Positions 44,834 through 57,832 of a stretch of 64,000 nucleotides of DNA are shown one piece after another. The DNA is from Phycomyces nitens. Lineage: Eukaryota > Mucoromycota > Mucoromycetes > Mucorales > Phycomycetaceae. The number at the start of each line of letters is the position of its first letter. Position 1 is the stretch's first letter. Location of the stretch: contig JAHRBC010000002.1 of assembly GCA_022702545.1 (NCBI GenBank), forward strand, positions 310,001 through 374,000, written 5' to 3'. The translations under genes were made by a program, and so were the position numbers. A model generated the notes under the pieces. It worked only from the letters and a program-made list of their open reading frames with translations. It was not told the DNA's origin and did not search any database.

Positions 44834-47800
44834 ATGTCCAGCTACTCAAACAATCAAGTCAAATGCAAGTGTGCTATCTGCTCTTCTAATAGCAGAGGCT
44901 TTGTCATGGTATCAACTCAAACATACCGAAGACATATCATCAATGATATTGTAAGAAGCTTTCAAGCTAGAAGTTCTTGTAAGTGTATGCCATAAATTAT
45001 TATTTTTTGTCATAATTAACCGTTTTCTTTAAAATATATAATCGTATTCTAAAGCTTCTCTGATGGTGAATGAGAATGACATGGAGATTGACATTGAAGT
45101 CAATGATGCCAAAGAGAATTTTGAATGTAAGTATATAATTTTATTTACACAATATAATAAATTGTAATGACTTGCAAGGATATTCTTTATGTAACAGAAT
45201 ACGAATACTTACCTTTTGCTCTTGTTATATTATTATTTTTAGTTGAAAGTGAAGATGCCGATGACAATGAGTTGAATGGTTCGGACGATTCTGAAGATGA
45301 GGTTGAAGAACTTGAAGGTTAGTACAAAATAAATAAGCATATACCATATATTAATATAAAAACCAAACAGAGCAATTTGAGACGTCAATGCCTGCAGACC
45401 CTCTTCATGCCTTTGTTGCCGCCTTTGCTGCTTTCTTTATCTCAAAGTATGTTGTCAATTCGGGTGGTTTGATCTTGATCAAGTTTCTGAACGAGGTCCT
45501 GTCTCACTTTGGCCAATCCTTCAGTCTTTCATCCAGCTTGAGTGGCCTCAACTCAATGACTGGCATGACATCGTTATCCAAGAGTATCCAGCATTTTGTA
45601 GCATGCGGCAATTGTCACAAGACATACTTGGAGTCTGAAGGTGTTCCCCGATGCTGTGATTTTGAGAGGCTCTCTGGAAATACTTGTGGAAGCCAGCTCT
45701 TCCAGGCTCCTCCAAAAAACACGTCCTTGCCTAACAAGATATATATGTACAGCTCAGTAATCAGTGCACTTGATACGTAACTCTTTGTTTATTATAAAAA
45801 TAAAAACCAACTGAAGAAACAGTTAGATAAATATAAAGATAAAATGCTATGGATTTCCTACCGAAATAGAGATCGTTGGTTATGAAAGATTTGATGAGAA
45901 TACATATGAAAGTTAAGAAGGGTGAAGAAAAGAGGAAAGTTAAAAGTCGACTAAAATATATATTGTGAGTAAAATGAAATATTGGATTTGGTAATCCTGA
46001 CAATCATTGTACCAAATGGTAATACTGCGTATAACCATTTCACACTGTCAATCTTCTTCCATTGCCCTGGGTTTGAGGAAGCAATCAACCATTAGAGAGC
46101 AAGACAGCAAGTTTCTGGAATGATGTTCGACATCTACGATGGCACCAAGTGGAGTGAGTTTAAAGATGCCAATAACAGGCAATTTGTGGATCATGAGCGA
46201 TCTCTCATGCTCACCATGAACATCGATTGGTTCCAGCCTTTCGATGGGGTCACATACTCTTGCGGAGCCATCTATCTCTCTGTCAATAATCTGCCAAGGG
46301 CCGAACATTATAAGAAAGAGAACGTTCTTCTTGTTGGTCTGATGCCTGGGCCAAAAGAAGCCAAAACCAGTGAAATCAACCACTACCTCCGTCCCCTTGT
46401 TGCTGAACTCAAATCCTTGTATGTGGGTGTGGTGATGCCAATGGCGCAGTGTCCTTCTGGTGCATTGGTTCGTGCCACCCTTCTTCTTGTCGCCTGTGAC
46501 ATCCCTGCCGCCAGGAAAACATGTGGATTTACGTCCCATGCAAGTAACAATGCATGCCACAAGTGCAATTGCCAGTTCTCTTGCCTCCCAGGAAACAGTG
46601 ATGTTGACTATTCTGGGTTTGTCTTCTCTGAGTGGGTGGCTCGCACTGATCAAGAGAATCGTTGTGATGCTGTGGCCTGGAAGAACGCGTCCAGTGAGGT
46701 AGAAAGAAAGAGGATGGAAAAGGAGAATGGAATCCGCTGGTCGGAACTCCATGATCTTGAGTACTTTAATGCAGTGGAATGCACCATAATAGATCCAATG
46801 CATAACCTCTTTCTGGGAACCACCAAAAGGATGATGGAGAAATGGAGATCAACTGGTCTGATCACAAACAGAGACCTGGCCGCCATGCAGCAAGATTCAG
46901 AGAAGATGGTCCTCCCTCCTGACTATACACCGTTGAGAAAGAAGATTGGCAAGGACTTTCCATTCATGAAGGTGGATGAATGGAAGTCCTGGTGCTTGGT
47001 GTACTCTCCTGTTCTCCTGCGCGGTTGTTTGCCTGATGTCCACCTTGGCAACTGGATATCATTTGTCAATGCCTGTCAGTACCTTGTCAAGCCAAGCATT
47101 TCCGTGGTTGAGCTGGAGGAAGCGCACAGCTCTCTTGAGGCATTTTGCAGACAGTGCCAAGTATTGTATGATGCCCAATTGATTTCGCCAAACATGCACC
47201 TCCATTTGCATCTTCAAGACACCATCAGCAATTTTGGGCCGGTTTATGGATACTGGCTGTTTAGCTTTGAGAGATTCAACGGCATTCTCAAGAATTTCTT
47301 GACAAACCAGAGAGATGGCTTTGAGGCCACATACATGAAGAGGTACTATCAAGACGCGTACAAAGGAGACCTCCTGCATATACTTGCACCAGTTCTTGTG
47401 CCTTCTCATGCCAGCATCCTTGCAGAGTTCACTGCCACCATTGCCACCATTGCCACCATTGCCACCATTGCCACCATTGCCACCACCATTGCCACGCCAT
47501 TTGATCTGAACACATTTCTTGCTGCTGCAGAGACAGACTTTGACATTGTAAAGGGCAACGAGTCATTGCCACCATCTGCACTTCCTTTGGCTTTGAAGGA
47601 AGAGGTATCAATGAAGGAGAGCAAGTACCAGTACCTTTTGGAGTACTATCATGAGGTGTATGACAATGAGCAACTTGTTCATTATCGCCAGGCCAGTCCC
47701 TCACAAACCATAGTCAACAACTGCATCCAAAAATTTTCATCAATCAATCTTCTTGGCCAGGTGTATAAAGGAAGTAATGGAACCATGCAACGCGGTTCAT

Positions 47801-48081
47801 TCATCCAGGCACTGTTCAAGACAAGCAATGATCAGTATACAAATGCATACACTGGCCAGATTCAGTACCTCTTTGTGAATACTGCCACAAACTCATTTGC
47901 TGGTCAATCGAGTTGGCATGTGTTTGCATATGTACGTTGATATAGAGAGGCTAATCTGCAACCCAGGAGTGATGAGGGCGTAGAGGTGAATGAGCTGGAG
48001 TTTGAACCGAGTAGTCTTCAAAATATTCTTCCTGTACATAGGATTTTGTTGTCTGTAGCTATAGGTGAACACATACAGTAG
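44834..48081 (+). pseudogene. Tnp2-type transposase of Q (multiply broken)
   Basis: Exon 1 (44834-44978) has the Cys motif (CKCAIC). Exons at 45055-45126 and about 45242-45318 encode acidic segments. The main exon starts near 45371. The core is well preserved: MNIDWFQPFDG, PRAEHYKKENVLLVG, CDIPAARKT, CHKC, IIDPMHNLFLGTTKRM, FERFNGILKN, GQIQYLF and ILPVHRILL. Lesions are: an AT-rich insertion of about 280 bp (45774-46050) with a shift, a TAG at 46093-46095 where homologues have Trp, and a TGA at 47938-47940, again at a Trp position. Both Trp losses are G-to-A changes. A run of 9-bp repeats encodes Thr-Ile-Ala units near 47434. Confidence 0.85.
47434..47490 (+). repeat. 9-bp minisatellite inside the Q transposase
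   Basis: Five perfect GCCACCATT units and one 12-bp variant keep the reading frame and encode repeated Ala-Thr-Ile. Homologues lack the run, and it lies in a length-variable linker before the C-terminal region. Confidence 0.9.
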
Positions 48082-48377
48082 GTGGATAAAGGGTTTGCAT
48101 GTTTATATATTATTTATTATTCTTATAATATCTCTATGAATATGCATCATATTAGCATAAAACAAAAAGTATCTGAAAGATATTTTTTAGGTGTATATTT
48201 ATTATAAATTTGCATCTCCTTATTTTTCCTCAATCGCTATCTGAATTTCGAGGAATAATAGGAATGTGTGACAGTGTTTACTTTTTCAAATTCTTATATT
48301 ATTATTTATATTTATTCATATACCTCTTTCAAAATAAACGTTTTTATTATTATATTATAGAGTTGATTTTATTATCG

Positions 48378-51300
48378 TTAGGTATTTATATTTCTAAAGT
48401 ATGAAGGATTTGCATTTTTCAAATCATCAAAATGCTTCATTGCATCCATTAGCGATCTAGTCATCATCTCTACTTTTTCAAGATCTACCCCTGGGATTCT
48501 TCTCAATGTCTCCAAATCTTCTTGTTGATGGTGCCATATTGCTGAACTAGTTATAGCACGCTGAAAGATAGAGTTGACATTGTCGGCTTTGTCATCATTC
48601 ACATCACTACTTGTCTCAATTGCTTGGTCTACTGCAGTTTCTGTACTTTCAGACGTCTGGTTTTGTTGTTGCAAGTTTATACGGGTTTGTTCTTGCTGTT
48701 CAATGTATCCCAATGCAACTTTACTATATTTTTTCAGCAAAAACATATGCTTGCATGGTATTTGCCAATAGAAAAAGCTTGGGCATGAACATTTTTGGAT
48801 CAAATTGCTCGAAATTATGATTGTATACCATATAGACTCTGACGAAAATGACCGGATTTGCCACTTACCATTAGAATCATCCATACTATTACTAATCCCA
48901 CCCAAAGGGTTTATGATCATAGAAGGGAGTATGTCATCTTGAATCTGGGAGGCAGCAAAGGAGTTTTTTGTGAGCTCATTCTCAACAGGACCCATTCTTC
49001 CATTGTTGAAGTGTAAGGGTTCAACCTCTTGTTCATAGAAGAACTCAACATCATTGGTCAAGATGAAGATGAGGCGATCCAATCTTCTGATTCTGGCGCG
49101 ATTAAAGTAAATAACCTTCAACTGATTATGCCACGATTCAATATAGTTGTTGGTTAAATATCTCTGGTGCTGTTTGTGAATGTAAGGGCATCCCCATCTC
49201 CTCAACAATTCTTCAGTGGCTGTCCATTTTCTTTCAAAGTAATGAAGAAATTTGGGTTGACTTTGGATATTTTGTTTGAAAGCAGCAATTTTCGTCAAAA
49301 AAACTGTTTCATCTGACTCAACAAGTATGTCTTTCAGATCGGTCTTCAGTTGTCTTTTGTATGATCCAAGCTGTCACTACAAAAGTCTAAGAGTATTATG
49401 TAGATAAAACTTATAAAATAAGCTACTTAATTGTATAGTTTTACTATGCTTTTGGTAATATATAATCGTGATCTGTAGTAGACTAAAAAGATATGGGAGT
49501 GAACTGAATCATCCTACCTACTGGTGTACAAGAATCCAATGTAGAATATTTAAATGTCCTCAAACAGTGCAAAACTTAAATATACATTGTAGCCACAATA
49601 TATTCCTAGTCAATCTACCCTTTTTTGTATTGTATTTTACGATACACAGACAGTTTGTGTCAGGGGAGATTGACCACTTACAAACAACCAGTTTTATCTT
49701 TCATTATATTTTATAGTGGGTTTTATAATATGTTTTAACAGTCCATCAAGGATGATTGTAGACTATTGCAAGGTAATTGTAGTTATTCTATGCAAACAAA
49801 CCTCTCTGGTTTATTGTTTTTTTGGAGCAATAGATTCTGAAAATTTTTATTTTTTGTTTTATTTGATAAAAAATACATTTGCGCTATATATTCTAGTCTC
49901 TAGATTATTTCTTTGGTATATCTATTCTACCAATTGATATTTCTTGGTCAGCACCATCAACTGGTTCTTAATAGAGCCAGGATACTTACCTAGCTGAGAG
50001 AAAGCCAATACTGTCTAAAAGTAAAAGAGAAGATTGTTAGTAAATTATTTTTATATAAATCATTCATTCTTATACTTACATTTTTAATATAATAAATAGA
50101 ACATTTGATAGACTCTCTGTAATATACCAACAAATGATTATTGTCTAATAGATATATATTAATATTTGTAGATAAACAATATGTAATACTAAAATATTAG
50201 TTTACTTACAAGATATAGCCATTGGAATAGCCAGATAATTTCAATCGGGAATCAATATAAGAGCATAGCAAGATGTCTGTGATAGATGTTATTAAAGAGG
50301 ACATATTTATAATATAAAAGGTTTACCAGAATATTATATTGAGATAGATAGAAAAATAGAATTTGTGGCTATATATAAAAGAGTGATTTGGTTAATAAAG
50401 AATAGCTTTAGCATAATATGATCTTACCTTTGGATATACAGCCAAGTGCAATAGAGAGCCCCATAATATATTTATAAGCAGTTACCTATGAATAATAAAA
50501 TATATTGAGTAAAAAATATATTCACAAGAGAAAGAAAAGAATTAATTACCAGAGTATTTTGCGGTAATATTTAGGCACAAAAGAATATAAAAAATAAAAA
50601 GGAAAAACAAATACTTTGTATTAAAAGGCTGTTTGACCCTGATAAAATGCGGGCAATAAAAATGATAATCCAAAAGAATATGCCTGCCGTCATTTTCATA
50701 TCTTTGTAATTTATAGTTTATTAGGTTGAAAAAGATGTCTAGATATAGAACAAGAGTGTACACAATGCTGTTAAATAATAATAAAACTATAAGACAATTC
50801 ATTATCTTCAGTCAACTTATTTACTTGCAAGCATACTGGTCATACTTCTCTTTCTTCTTATGAGAATAAACATGATAATAATTGATTTGTTTATTATTTC
50901 TACTCCAATTAATTTAATGATATAGTTACAAGAAGTAGAAATAAATCACAAACAAATATGACATCTAAAAGGCTCTACTTTATTATTCTATCCAATAGAA
51001 CATATTGAATAATATAATTGCCGTCAAAAATAAAAAAGTTTATTATGTTTAACTTCAGTCTACTAATGGTAAGATAATATAGTAGTTTGTTATAAATGAA
51101 ACCACTCAATTTTTGTAGTGTGTTGTGTTGTATACGAGCCATCCAACTTGACCTTACTATCCAAATTGTTCTGCCAGGCACGAAGAATATGGAATTCACA
51201 GTAGTGAATTGTTGTCTGAGGTAATGCTGCTTTAATTGCATTGACTTCAGCAATACAGCAATCAATTGTGATATTGAGTGGTGAAAAGTTACTGCTTTGA

Positions 51301-52276
51301 CAAAGATGCACAAGCCATTGGTTGATTGGTCCAACTGTCTGGTCATTTGTCACCATGTATGCAACAGGGTAGCCTTTACCAGTTTGTGGATGTCTGGTAA
51401 CCAAGGAATACATGACTTCCATACTTCTTGATGAAATACTATGTGTGGCGTCGAGGCAAAAAGACTGGCACATGCTCATTATGGTTACTTGTGTGGGTGA
51501 TTGGAACCCAAAAGCAAAGAGATTCTGATTACTAGAGTACAGGGAAATGTTTCCAGTAAAAACTGTATAGCTCTGAGAAAGAAGCTTTTCATTTAACCAG
51601 ATTGCTACTGAAGTGTTTTCATCTGAATCAAACATATAGAGCAATGTCTTCATCTATATTTTGTATAAATATCATTAAATCTAACCTCTTGTATGTGCTA
51701 TTATTAACGAACCTTTCTCATTCTATTATAAATTTCTTCATAATTAGGCTTTCTGGTACCAACACCCCAGTTTTCAATCTGTCTAAGTGTGGATATCCTT
51801 GTATTTCTACAGTTGCTTCCACTTCTCAACTGATCCTCAATAATTCTGATTGCCTCAGAAGGCAAAGGCAAGGTTCTTATTTCCTGGCTCTCTCCAGGAA
51901 CATGGTTGGTATGATCTTTTGTCATACAAAAGGTAACAATCAAAGTATTGTTAAACTGCTTGATTCTCAAAGCAGCCGTACAACCACATGTCTTTGTATC
52001 TTTTTGTGCTAGACGGACTTGTCGCTTAGACTGGTATTTTCCAGCATAATGGCATTGCTTTGTCTCTCCAAAGACCAATGTTGGATCCATAAGTTTTCTA
52101 TTTACTATCCACTTTGTTGAGCACAGTGTATTCATTCGGCTAAGACACTGCTCCCATTCATTTGCTTTTACTGAGATTGTTGTATTCAAAGGAAGCATCT
52201 TAATGCCTTCAATGGAGGAGTTGATTAAAGCATTTTGAATGTTTGAGACATTATAGATAATGGTGTTGGTGGACAT
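48378..52276 (-). pseudogene. MULE transposase, disrupted by element P
   Basis: The start codon is at 52276 (MSTNTIIYN). The first exon, to about 51700, has a zinc-type region (CHYAGKYQSK, CGCTAALRI, FCMTKDHTNH) like the N-terminal DNA-binding part of MULE/FAR1 proteins. An intron of about 60 bp (GTTCGT…ATAG) leads to the MULE catalytic domain (CLDATHSISS, ITIDCCIAEVNAIKAAL, HYCEFHILRAW). Element P interrupts the gene at 51119/49377. The remainder, 49373-48378, includes LTNNYIESWHNQLK and a SWIM zinc finger (CSCPSFFYWQIPCKH). Removing P and one TGT copy would leave the reading frame continuous, with no other lesion seen, so P is the sole and recent cause of inactivation. Confidence 0.88.
49377..51119 (-). 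mobile_element. Non-autonomous CACTA element P (1.74 kb), TSD TGT
   Basis: The ends are CACTACAAAAGTCTAAG and, reversed, CACTACAAAAATTGAG (10-11 identical bp), flanked by TGT on both sides. Its right ~160 bp is the inverted match of Q's left end (43972-44180). Its left ~1.44 kb is the inverted match of 60897-62350. P is therefore a Q-family element that lost transposase and accessory gene but kept both arms, including the intron-dense third region (minus strand, about 50800-49980). It must depend on transposase from elsewhere. Confidence 0.88.
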
Positions 52277-52478
52277 TTTTGAATAAATAATTCGAGAAAG
52301 AAAAATATAAAAAATAAATTGAGAAAAAATAACTAGGTACTCAGCCAAGCCTCCTCTGAAAAAGCCACTATTCCTCGAAATTCAGATAGCAATCGAGGAA
52401 AAATAAGGAGATGCGTAAATTTTATAAGTGGAGATTTAAAACATATTGAGATAAATAAATACAAAGATTTTTATTACA

Positions 52479-53705
52479 TGCGAACCCTTTTGCCACTTTT
52501 ATTAATATTTAGTATTTTTGCCTTTTGCCTTAATTACTGCGTCAACTCTTGCTGGCATTGTATCTATATACTTTTTACAAATATCATGTGTGATATTGTT
52601 CCATTCTTTATCACATCTTTCCCAAAGTTTATGCATTTTTTTAGTCTTTAAAGTATATAAAGAAAGGCACAACTTTAAATGATGCAAAATATGTTCAATT
52701 GGATTCAGGTCTGGGGATTAAGCTGGCCAAGGGAGTACTTGTAATTCCATATCACTGATATACTGTTTTGTTATCTTGGCTGTGTGTTTTGGGTTATTAT
52801 CATGCTGAAAAATGATGTTTTTCTTATTAAAACCATAGAAATTTATAGTTTCTTTCAGGTTATCTTCAAGTATATCACAGTAAACTTTGCTTGTAATGAG
52901 CTCTTATATGTGACAACCATATCCAATGCCTTTATAAGTCATGCATTCCCACAGCATCAAACTGCCTCCTCCATGTTTTACTGTTAAATCAAGATGATGG
53001 TCTTGTAGTGGGTAATCTGGCCTTTTCTAATGATACTTTACTCTATCAGATCCCCAAATATTGATTTTGGTTTTATCTGAGAATATAACACGTTTCCAAT
53101 CATGAATAGTCCAGTGTTGATGTTCTAAAACCCATTTAAGTCTTGCTTGTTGATTTTTCTCAGATATCATTGGCTTCTTCTTTTTAATTGCTGCTCTGAA
53201 ACCAAGGGCCTTGAGAGTCTTGCAAACAGTAGAGTAGTCAAGCTGTAGCCCTTCTTGACCCAATTAGATATGTGCTTCTTTGGCAGTTTGTATTTCACCA
53301 GTTACAAATTGTCTTACTAACAGGCGCCTTCTGACATGAGAAATTTTTGCAATTTGGCCACCAATAGAGATTTTTTCAGTAATTTTTATCTTCTTTTTGT
53401 ACTTGGATACAGTCCCAGCAGATATAGAAAGGTTCTTGAAGATTTTCTTGACAGAAGCCCCACTTTGAAGCTGACTTTGGATAGAATTTCTGAGAGAAAG
53501 AGGTAGAATTTTCATTTTAAAAGAAACAAGGAATAATATGAAAATAAAAAGAAAAACTTAGTTATTTATATATGTTTTTATTTTATATTCCAATTATATG
53601 ACTCATTTTGACTATTATATGTGACTTTGAACAATTTATAAGCAAAAGTCACAGAAAAATAATTTATTTTCTATTAATTTATCCAAAGTAGAAAAAGGGT
53701 TCACA
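52479..53705 (-). mobile_element. Dead Tc1/mariner element
   Basis: The ends are short inverted repeats, TGCGAACCCTTTTGCCAC on the left and the complement of TGTGAACCCTTTTTCTAC on the right. TA lies outside the right end; the left flank reads CA and may have mutated. The size is 1.23 kb. It is inserted between the MULE and the LINE. Confidence 0.7.
52502..53515 (-). pseudogene. Tc1-type transposase with four in-frame stops
   Basis: The frame starts at 53515 and ends GKNTKY at 52502. A helix-turn-helix (SGASVKKIFKNLSISAGTVSKYKK) is followed by the catalytic region: VIFSDKTKINIWGSD (Lys where the family usually has Glu after the first Asp), FQHDNNPKHTA and SPDLNPIE. Stops are at 53264-53266, 53027-53029, 52904-52906 and 52718-52720. 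The last falls at the Gln of the WPAQSPDLNPIE motif, so CAA became TAA. No frameshift is needed to read from end to end. It belongs to a different Tc1 subgroup from the intact element at 40276. Confidence 0.9.
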
Positions 53706-54056
53706 TACTTTTCAAAAATTTGTCTGGGTTTTATTAAATCAATATTCATTCTCAGCCATTGATATTTTTATATGTGGTAGGTTTATATAAAATAAATATA
53801 ATACATTTTGTTTTACACAAAAATATTAAAAATTGAAAGAGTACTATTAAAATATATATTTTTTAATTTTTTTTTGTAGGTGGAGGCGGGCTCACATTTT
53901 TATTGCTTACTCGTCACGTTGAGTGGTGTACACAATTTTGAAATAATATAAATAAAGTAAACTAAAGTCTTAAGAGGCATCTTGAGGAAACAAGAGCGGA
54001 GACAGAAACAGAGAGTAAATAAAATAGAGCAAAATGTTAGAAAAAGGGATCCACGG

Positions 54057-57000
54057 TCAATTTGTCTTTTCAGAAACAAACACCAGGATCAGCTTAATCG
54101 CTTCAGAGATTGTGGACATGGCTGAAAATGGGACTTCATCAAAAATCAGTTGCCAATGACTTCTCCAGATGGCAAGCAAGATGCCAGACATCACCTGTTC
54201 GGGGCGAAGAGAGGAAGGGGAGACAATGCGGGGGAATGAGAAAGTGTGGAGGGCACGTTCCACGTCAGCAGGTTGAGGTTCATTTCCAAAAATCTCTGCC
54301 AGACCACTAACCAAACAAACCACTTTTGTGGACAGAGGTAAAGGAAGTGCACAGCGGTGTCAATTGAGAGTTGGCATACACGGCATAGTGGAGAAGGAAA
54401 AACGACTGGGAGGATCTGATTTAGGCGTTGGCTAGATGAGAGCTTATCATACAGGAAACGAAACCAGATATTCCGGGTGGAATGATGGATGTTCATGCGC
54501 CAGAAGAACTTCCATTTGGCCGGAGAGAGAGAAGGACTGAAGAGTGGGGGATTAGGGACTGAGGTGGCAATTGCTCGAAAAAGTTTTGGCGTAATGCTGT
54601 CAACTGAACAATGTGGTGCCGCCACTCCATCTAGAATTGGGGAGAGATCGAATACACCCAGTCCTGTTGTTGAAAGAGAGGAGGTGGAAGGAAGGCAGTT
54701 GAGAACTAGTGACCCAGTCAAGAGAAGTAGGCCTTGGCGGTGTGATTTCCGAAAGCGAGAAACATGGTTCCGGAAACGCACAACTTCTGAAGGAAGACGA
54801 TGACGGAGGCAGCCAATGCCATCATCATAGATGAATGCATCTGAGATCAAGACATGTCGATGTCCTTTAGATGGATGAAATCCTTGACTGGTGGGTTCCC
54901 AGGCAGAGGAGAGAGGAAGTCTCAGGCATGTGGCTGCAGAGAGTGGATGAGTTGGAGGAGTACGTGGAAGGATATCAAACGCTTTCATGAGCAGGCCAAG
55001 TGGATGTAGACCTGTATTGAAAGATTGGTTTCGGAGAGAAGGGTAAAGTAGAGGTAACAGCGGATCTATAGTATTGCTAAGGTTACAGATAACGTAACTA
55101 ATGTACGGCGAGACAAAGGAAGGAGGGTCACCACCTACGAGTGGACGAATCCATCGTAGTTGCAGAGCAAGTTGATGTCGTTGAGGGTCCAATATTCCAA
55201 GACCCCCAGCTGCTTTGGGAGCTACCAGATAGTCATACTTGATTGGGGAAACATGCGGTGCATGAGAAACTGGTATCCACAAGAACGTACTTGTCGGAGG
55301 AAATCCAAGGGAAGAGGAGTGATTCGTAGAACGTGCCAAAGGGTAGACAGAATCAACGTGTTAAGCACGGTGGCTCGACCGAGAACCGAGAGTGACCGCT
55401 GAGAGTAGATATGACAAGCAGCTTTAATCTTGGCCAACAAGTTGGCTTGAAAGAGGCGGCGTTGGTTCAAGGATAGGGCCAAAGGGAAGCCAAGGTAGGT
55501 AACTGGAATGCTGGAGGAACGATCTCGCCAATCTACGATTTGGTGGTGTGCTAGAGGATCGGACCAGTCAGGCAGTGGTGCACCTGATAGCGAGAAGGCT
55601 GTGGTCTTTGAGAAGTTAATCTTGGCATTGGACGCTTTGCTATACGTATTAAGCCAGTGGTAGAGACGGTCAAGATCATTTGCATTATCAACAAATACTA
55701 AAGCATCATCTGCATATGCTAGAAGCTTGACGGAAGGGGGGACAAGTTGCAAAGAAGAGGAAGGGGAGCCGCCAAAAGAGTACCCTTGAAATGAAGTATC
55801 CTGCAACAAAGATCGAAGAAGAGGCTCGAATGCTAGATTGAAAAGCACTGGTGATAGAGGGTCACCTTGGCGTAAGCCCCGGTGCTGCGGAACAGGGTCT
55901 GACAGGAACCCATTGATATTCACATTAATGGCAGTGCCAAAGAAGAGGCCCAAAAGTGAAGTAACAAGAGTGTCCGGAAAGCCAAAATGACGGAGAACAG
56001 ACCCTAGGTATGCGGAGTGTACCCGGTCGTAGGCTTTTTCCTGGTCAAGTAGTAGCCCAATGGCTTGAGAGTTGGTGCGAGAGGCGTCATCCATGATCAA
56101 CCTTGTCAGTAAGCCATTGTCAGCAATGAATCGGTCATGGAGGAAACCTGTTTGGAAGGTGTTGATGAGAGGCCGAGAGGCGTAAACCATCCGCGTATTG
56201 ATTAAGCGAGTGAACACTTTAGCATCCATATTAATCAATGAAATGGGTCGCCAGTTGGCAAGCGAAGACAGGTCACCCTTTTTTGGAAGGAGTGTCATAC
56301 AAGTAGTCTTCCAACTAGGAGGAAAAACCGCACATGAGAGAGCATCGTTGTATACCTGTACAACTATATCTGCCATGTCTGGGTGGGCAAGCACCAGCCG
56401 AAGGATCTCGTACGGGAGGCCATCCAAACCAGGGCTACTCTTGTGAGGAGAGCGGGAGACACCATCCAAAATTTCATCCAATGTGATGTCAGAAACTAGG
56501 GACGTAGCTGTGTCGCTGTCAAGGTGACAGTCCTCTGGAATCGAGGCAAGGAGAGTTTCTGTAGCTTGGGCATCAACAGGATCAGCACTATAGAGGTGAC
56601 TATAGAAAGTCGAGGCCGCCGATGTCATCGTTGAGGAAGTCCGGCATAGTTCACCAGAATCGGGATGCTGAAGAGCAGGCATTGACCGTTTGGCTTGCCG
56701 TGCTTTGATGGTTCGCTTAAGGTATCCTGCTGAACGCTCGCCTTGTTCTCGCCATATTCGCCCTGCACGCAGGGCTGCAACCTGTGCAACTTCTTCTTGG
56801 AGTTTGGCGATCTGAGCCTCGACCTCCGGGAGAAGGGAAGAAAGGATTGTTGTCAAGCGGAATTCACGAAGTAGCTTATTGCGTTGACTTTGGAGTCTGC
56901 GAAGTTGTCGATCATGCTGGGCAGCAACCTTCTTGCCAAATTTTCGAGCTACATTCTGGACTTCTAGTTTAGCTCGTTCCCAGCGTTCTTGAGGAGAGGA

Positions 57001-57832
57001 CATGGTGGCTAGGGTGTGGCCCAAGGCAGTCAATGACTCGTTCAACAGCTCGCAAAAGGCAAGATTGCATGCTAGGAAAGGGTTAGCTCGCCAGATACCA
57101 CGGCCTTTGGGAGGTGAGGAAAGAGAGATATGAGTTGAAAGCAATGCATGGTCAGTCCATTCGCCGTTGATAAAATCTATTTGGGCAGAATGTGTCGAGC
57201 GAGCAATGTCATTGGAGGCAAAAATATAGTCTATGGTGGAAGTTGTAGTTCCCCTACGGAAAGTTGGGCACGAACGCGCGTTGGGAGAAGCATGGCAATC
57301 TGTAAAGTTTGTAGACAGTAGAGAGAGCCAGGAGGTAGGGACTCGTGGTTGTGGTCCATTGGGGTTAGTCGAGTAGTTGTAGTCCCCAGCTATCACAAGT
57401 CGAGGTGAAGAATCAAGATTCTGGAAGGAGGGCAGTGATGTAAGTCTGTTGAAAAAGTAAATCGAGGGAAGGTTGAGCAGGAGCGTAGAGGACCAAGACT
57501 TCAAAGGGTTCAAAATTGTTGTCAGCGTGAGTGACAAAAGCCGAAAGAACTCGTCGGTCGAGGGAGGAGTAGTGAGGAGAAAGGATAATATCGGGAGAGA
57601 GAGAAACCAATCCACAGTGGGCAGACCAAAGGCTATGAGACGCTTGGAATTCCATGTGGAGGGTGTCTTGTAAGTTGGGAGAGGCGTGCGTTTCTTGAAG
57701 AGCAAGTAGTTGAAGGGATTGCATCCTTAGAAATCTAATAAAAAGTCGTCGTTTGTTCATGTCATTTACTTTGGCTAGACCCCTACAATTGAGGGATCCA
57801 AATTGAATATCGTAGTGGTGTACTCTATTCAT
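54057..57832 (-). pseudogene. LINE ORF2: AP endonuclease and reverse transcriptase, three frameshifts
   Basis: The N-terminus is an AP-type endonuclease (GSLNCRGL, LALQETH, RLVIAGDYNYS, TIDYIFAS, DHALLS), which nicks target DNA. The reverse transcriptase follows: GLDGLPYEI, WRPISLINMDAKVF, LDQEKAYDRV, GLRQGDPLSPVLFNL and the catalytic YADDALVF. A thumb region and a C-terminal zinc motif (CRVCQLSIDTAVHFLYLC) complete the domain order. One-base shifts occur near 57420-57440, 55240 and 54310. The last two are explained by one missing base in a C4 and an A4 run, so sequencing error is possible. The stop is at 54057. I see no RNase H domain. Confidence 0.9.

Larger units (their letters stand above)
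48212..52414 (-). mobile_element. Mutator-like element (MULE), carrying insertion P
   Basis: Inverted repeats of about 45 bp start GCATCTCCTTATTTTTCCTC at 48212 and end with the complement at 52414. The flanks are ATAAATTT on the left and GTAAATTT on the right, an 8-bp duplication with one mismatch. The contents are a MULE transposase gene interrupted by element P (49377-51119). Without P the element is about 2.46 kb. It sits within Q, just after the Q transposase. Confidence 0.85.

Noticed and set aside
52502..53515. Reassigned stop codons (TAA/TAG as Gln), suggested by stops at Gln positions
   Set aside because: Intact genes here (E3 transposase, Tc1 at 40376, LINE ORF1) end normally at TAA or TAG, and other stops arise from Trp or Arg. 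Mutation explains the pattern better.
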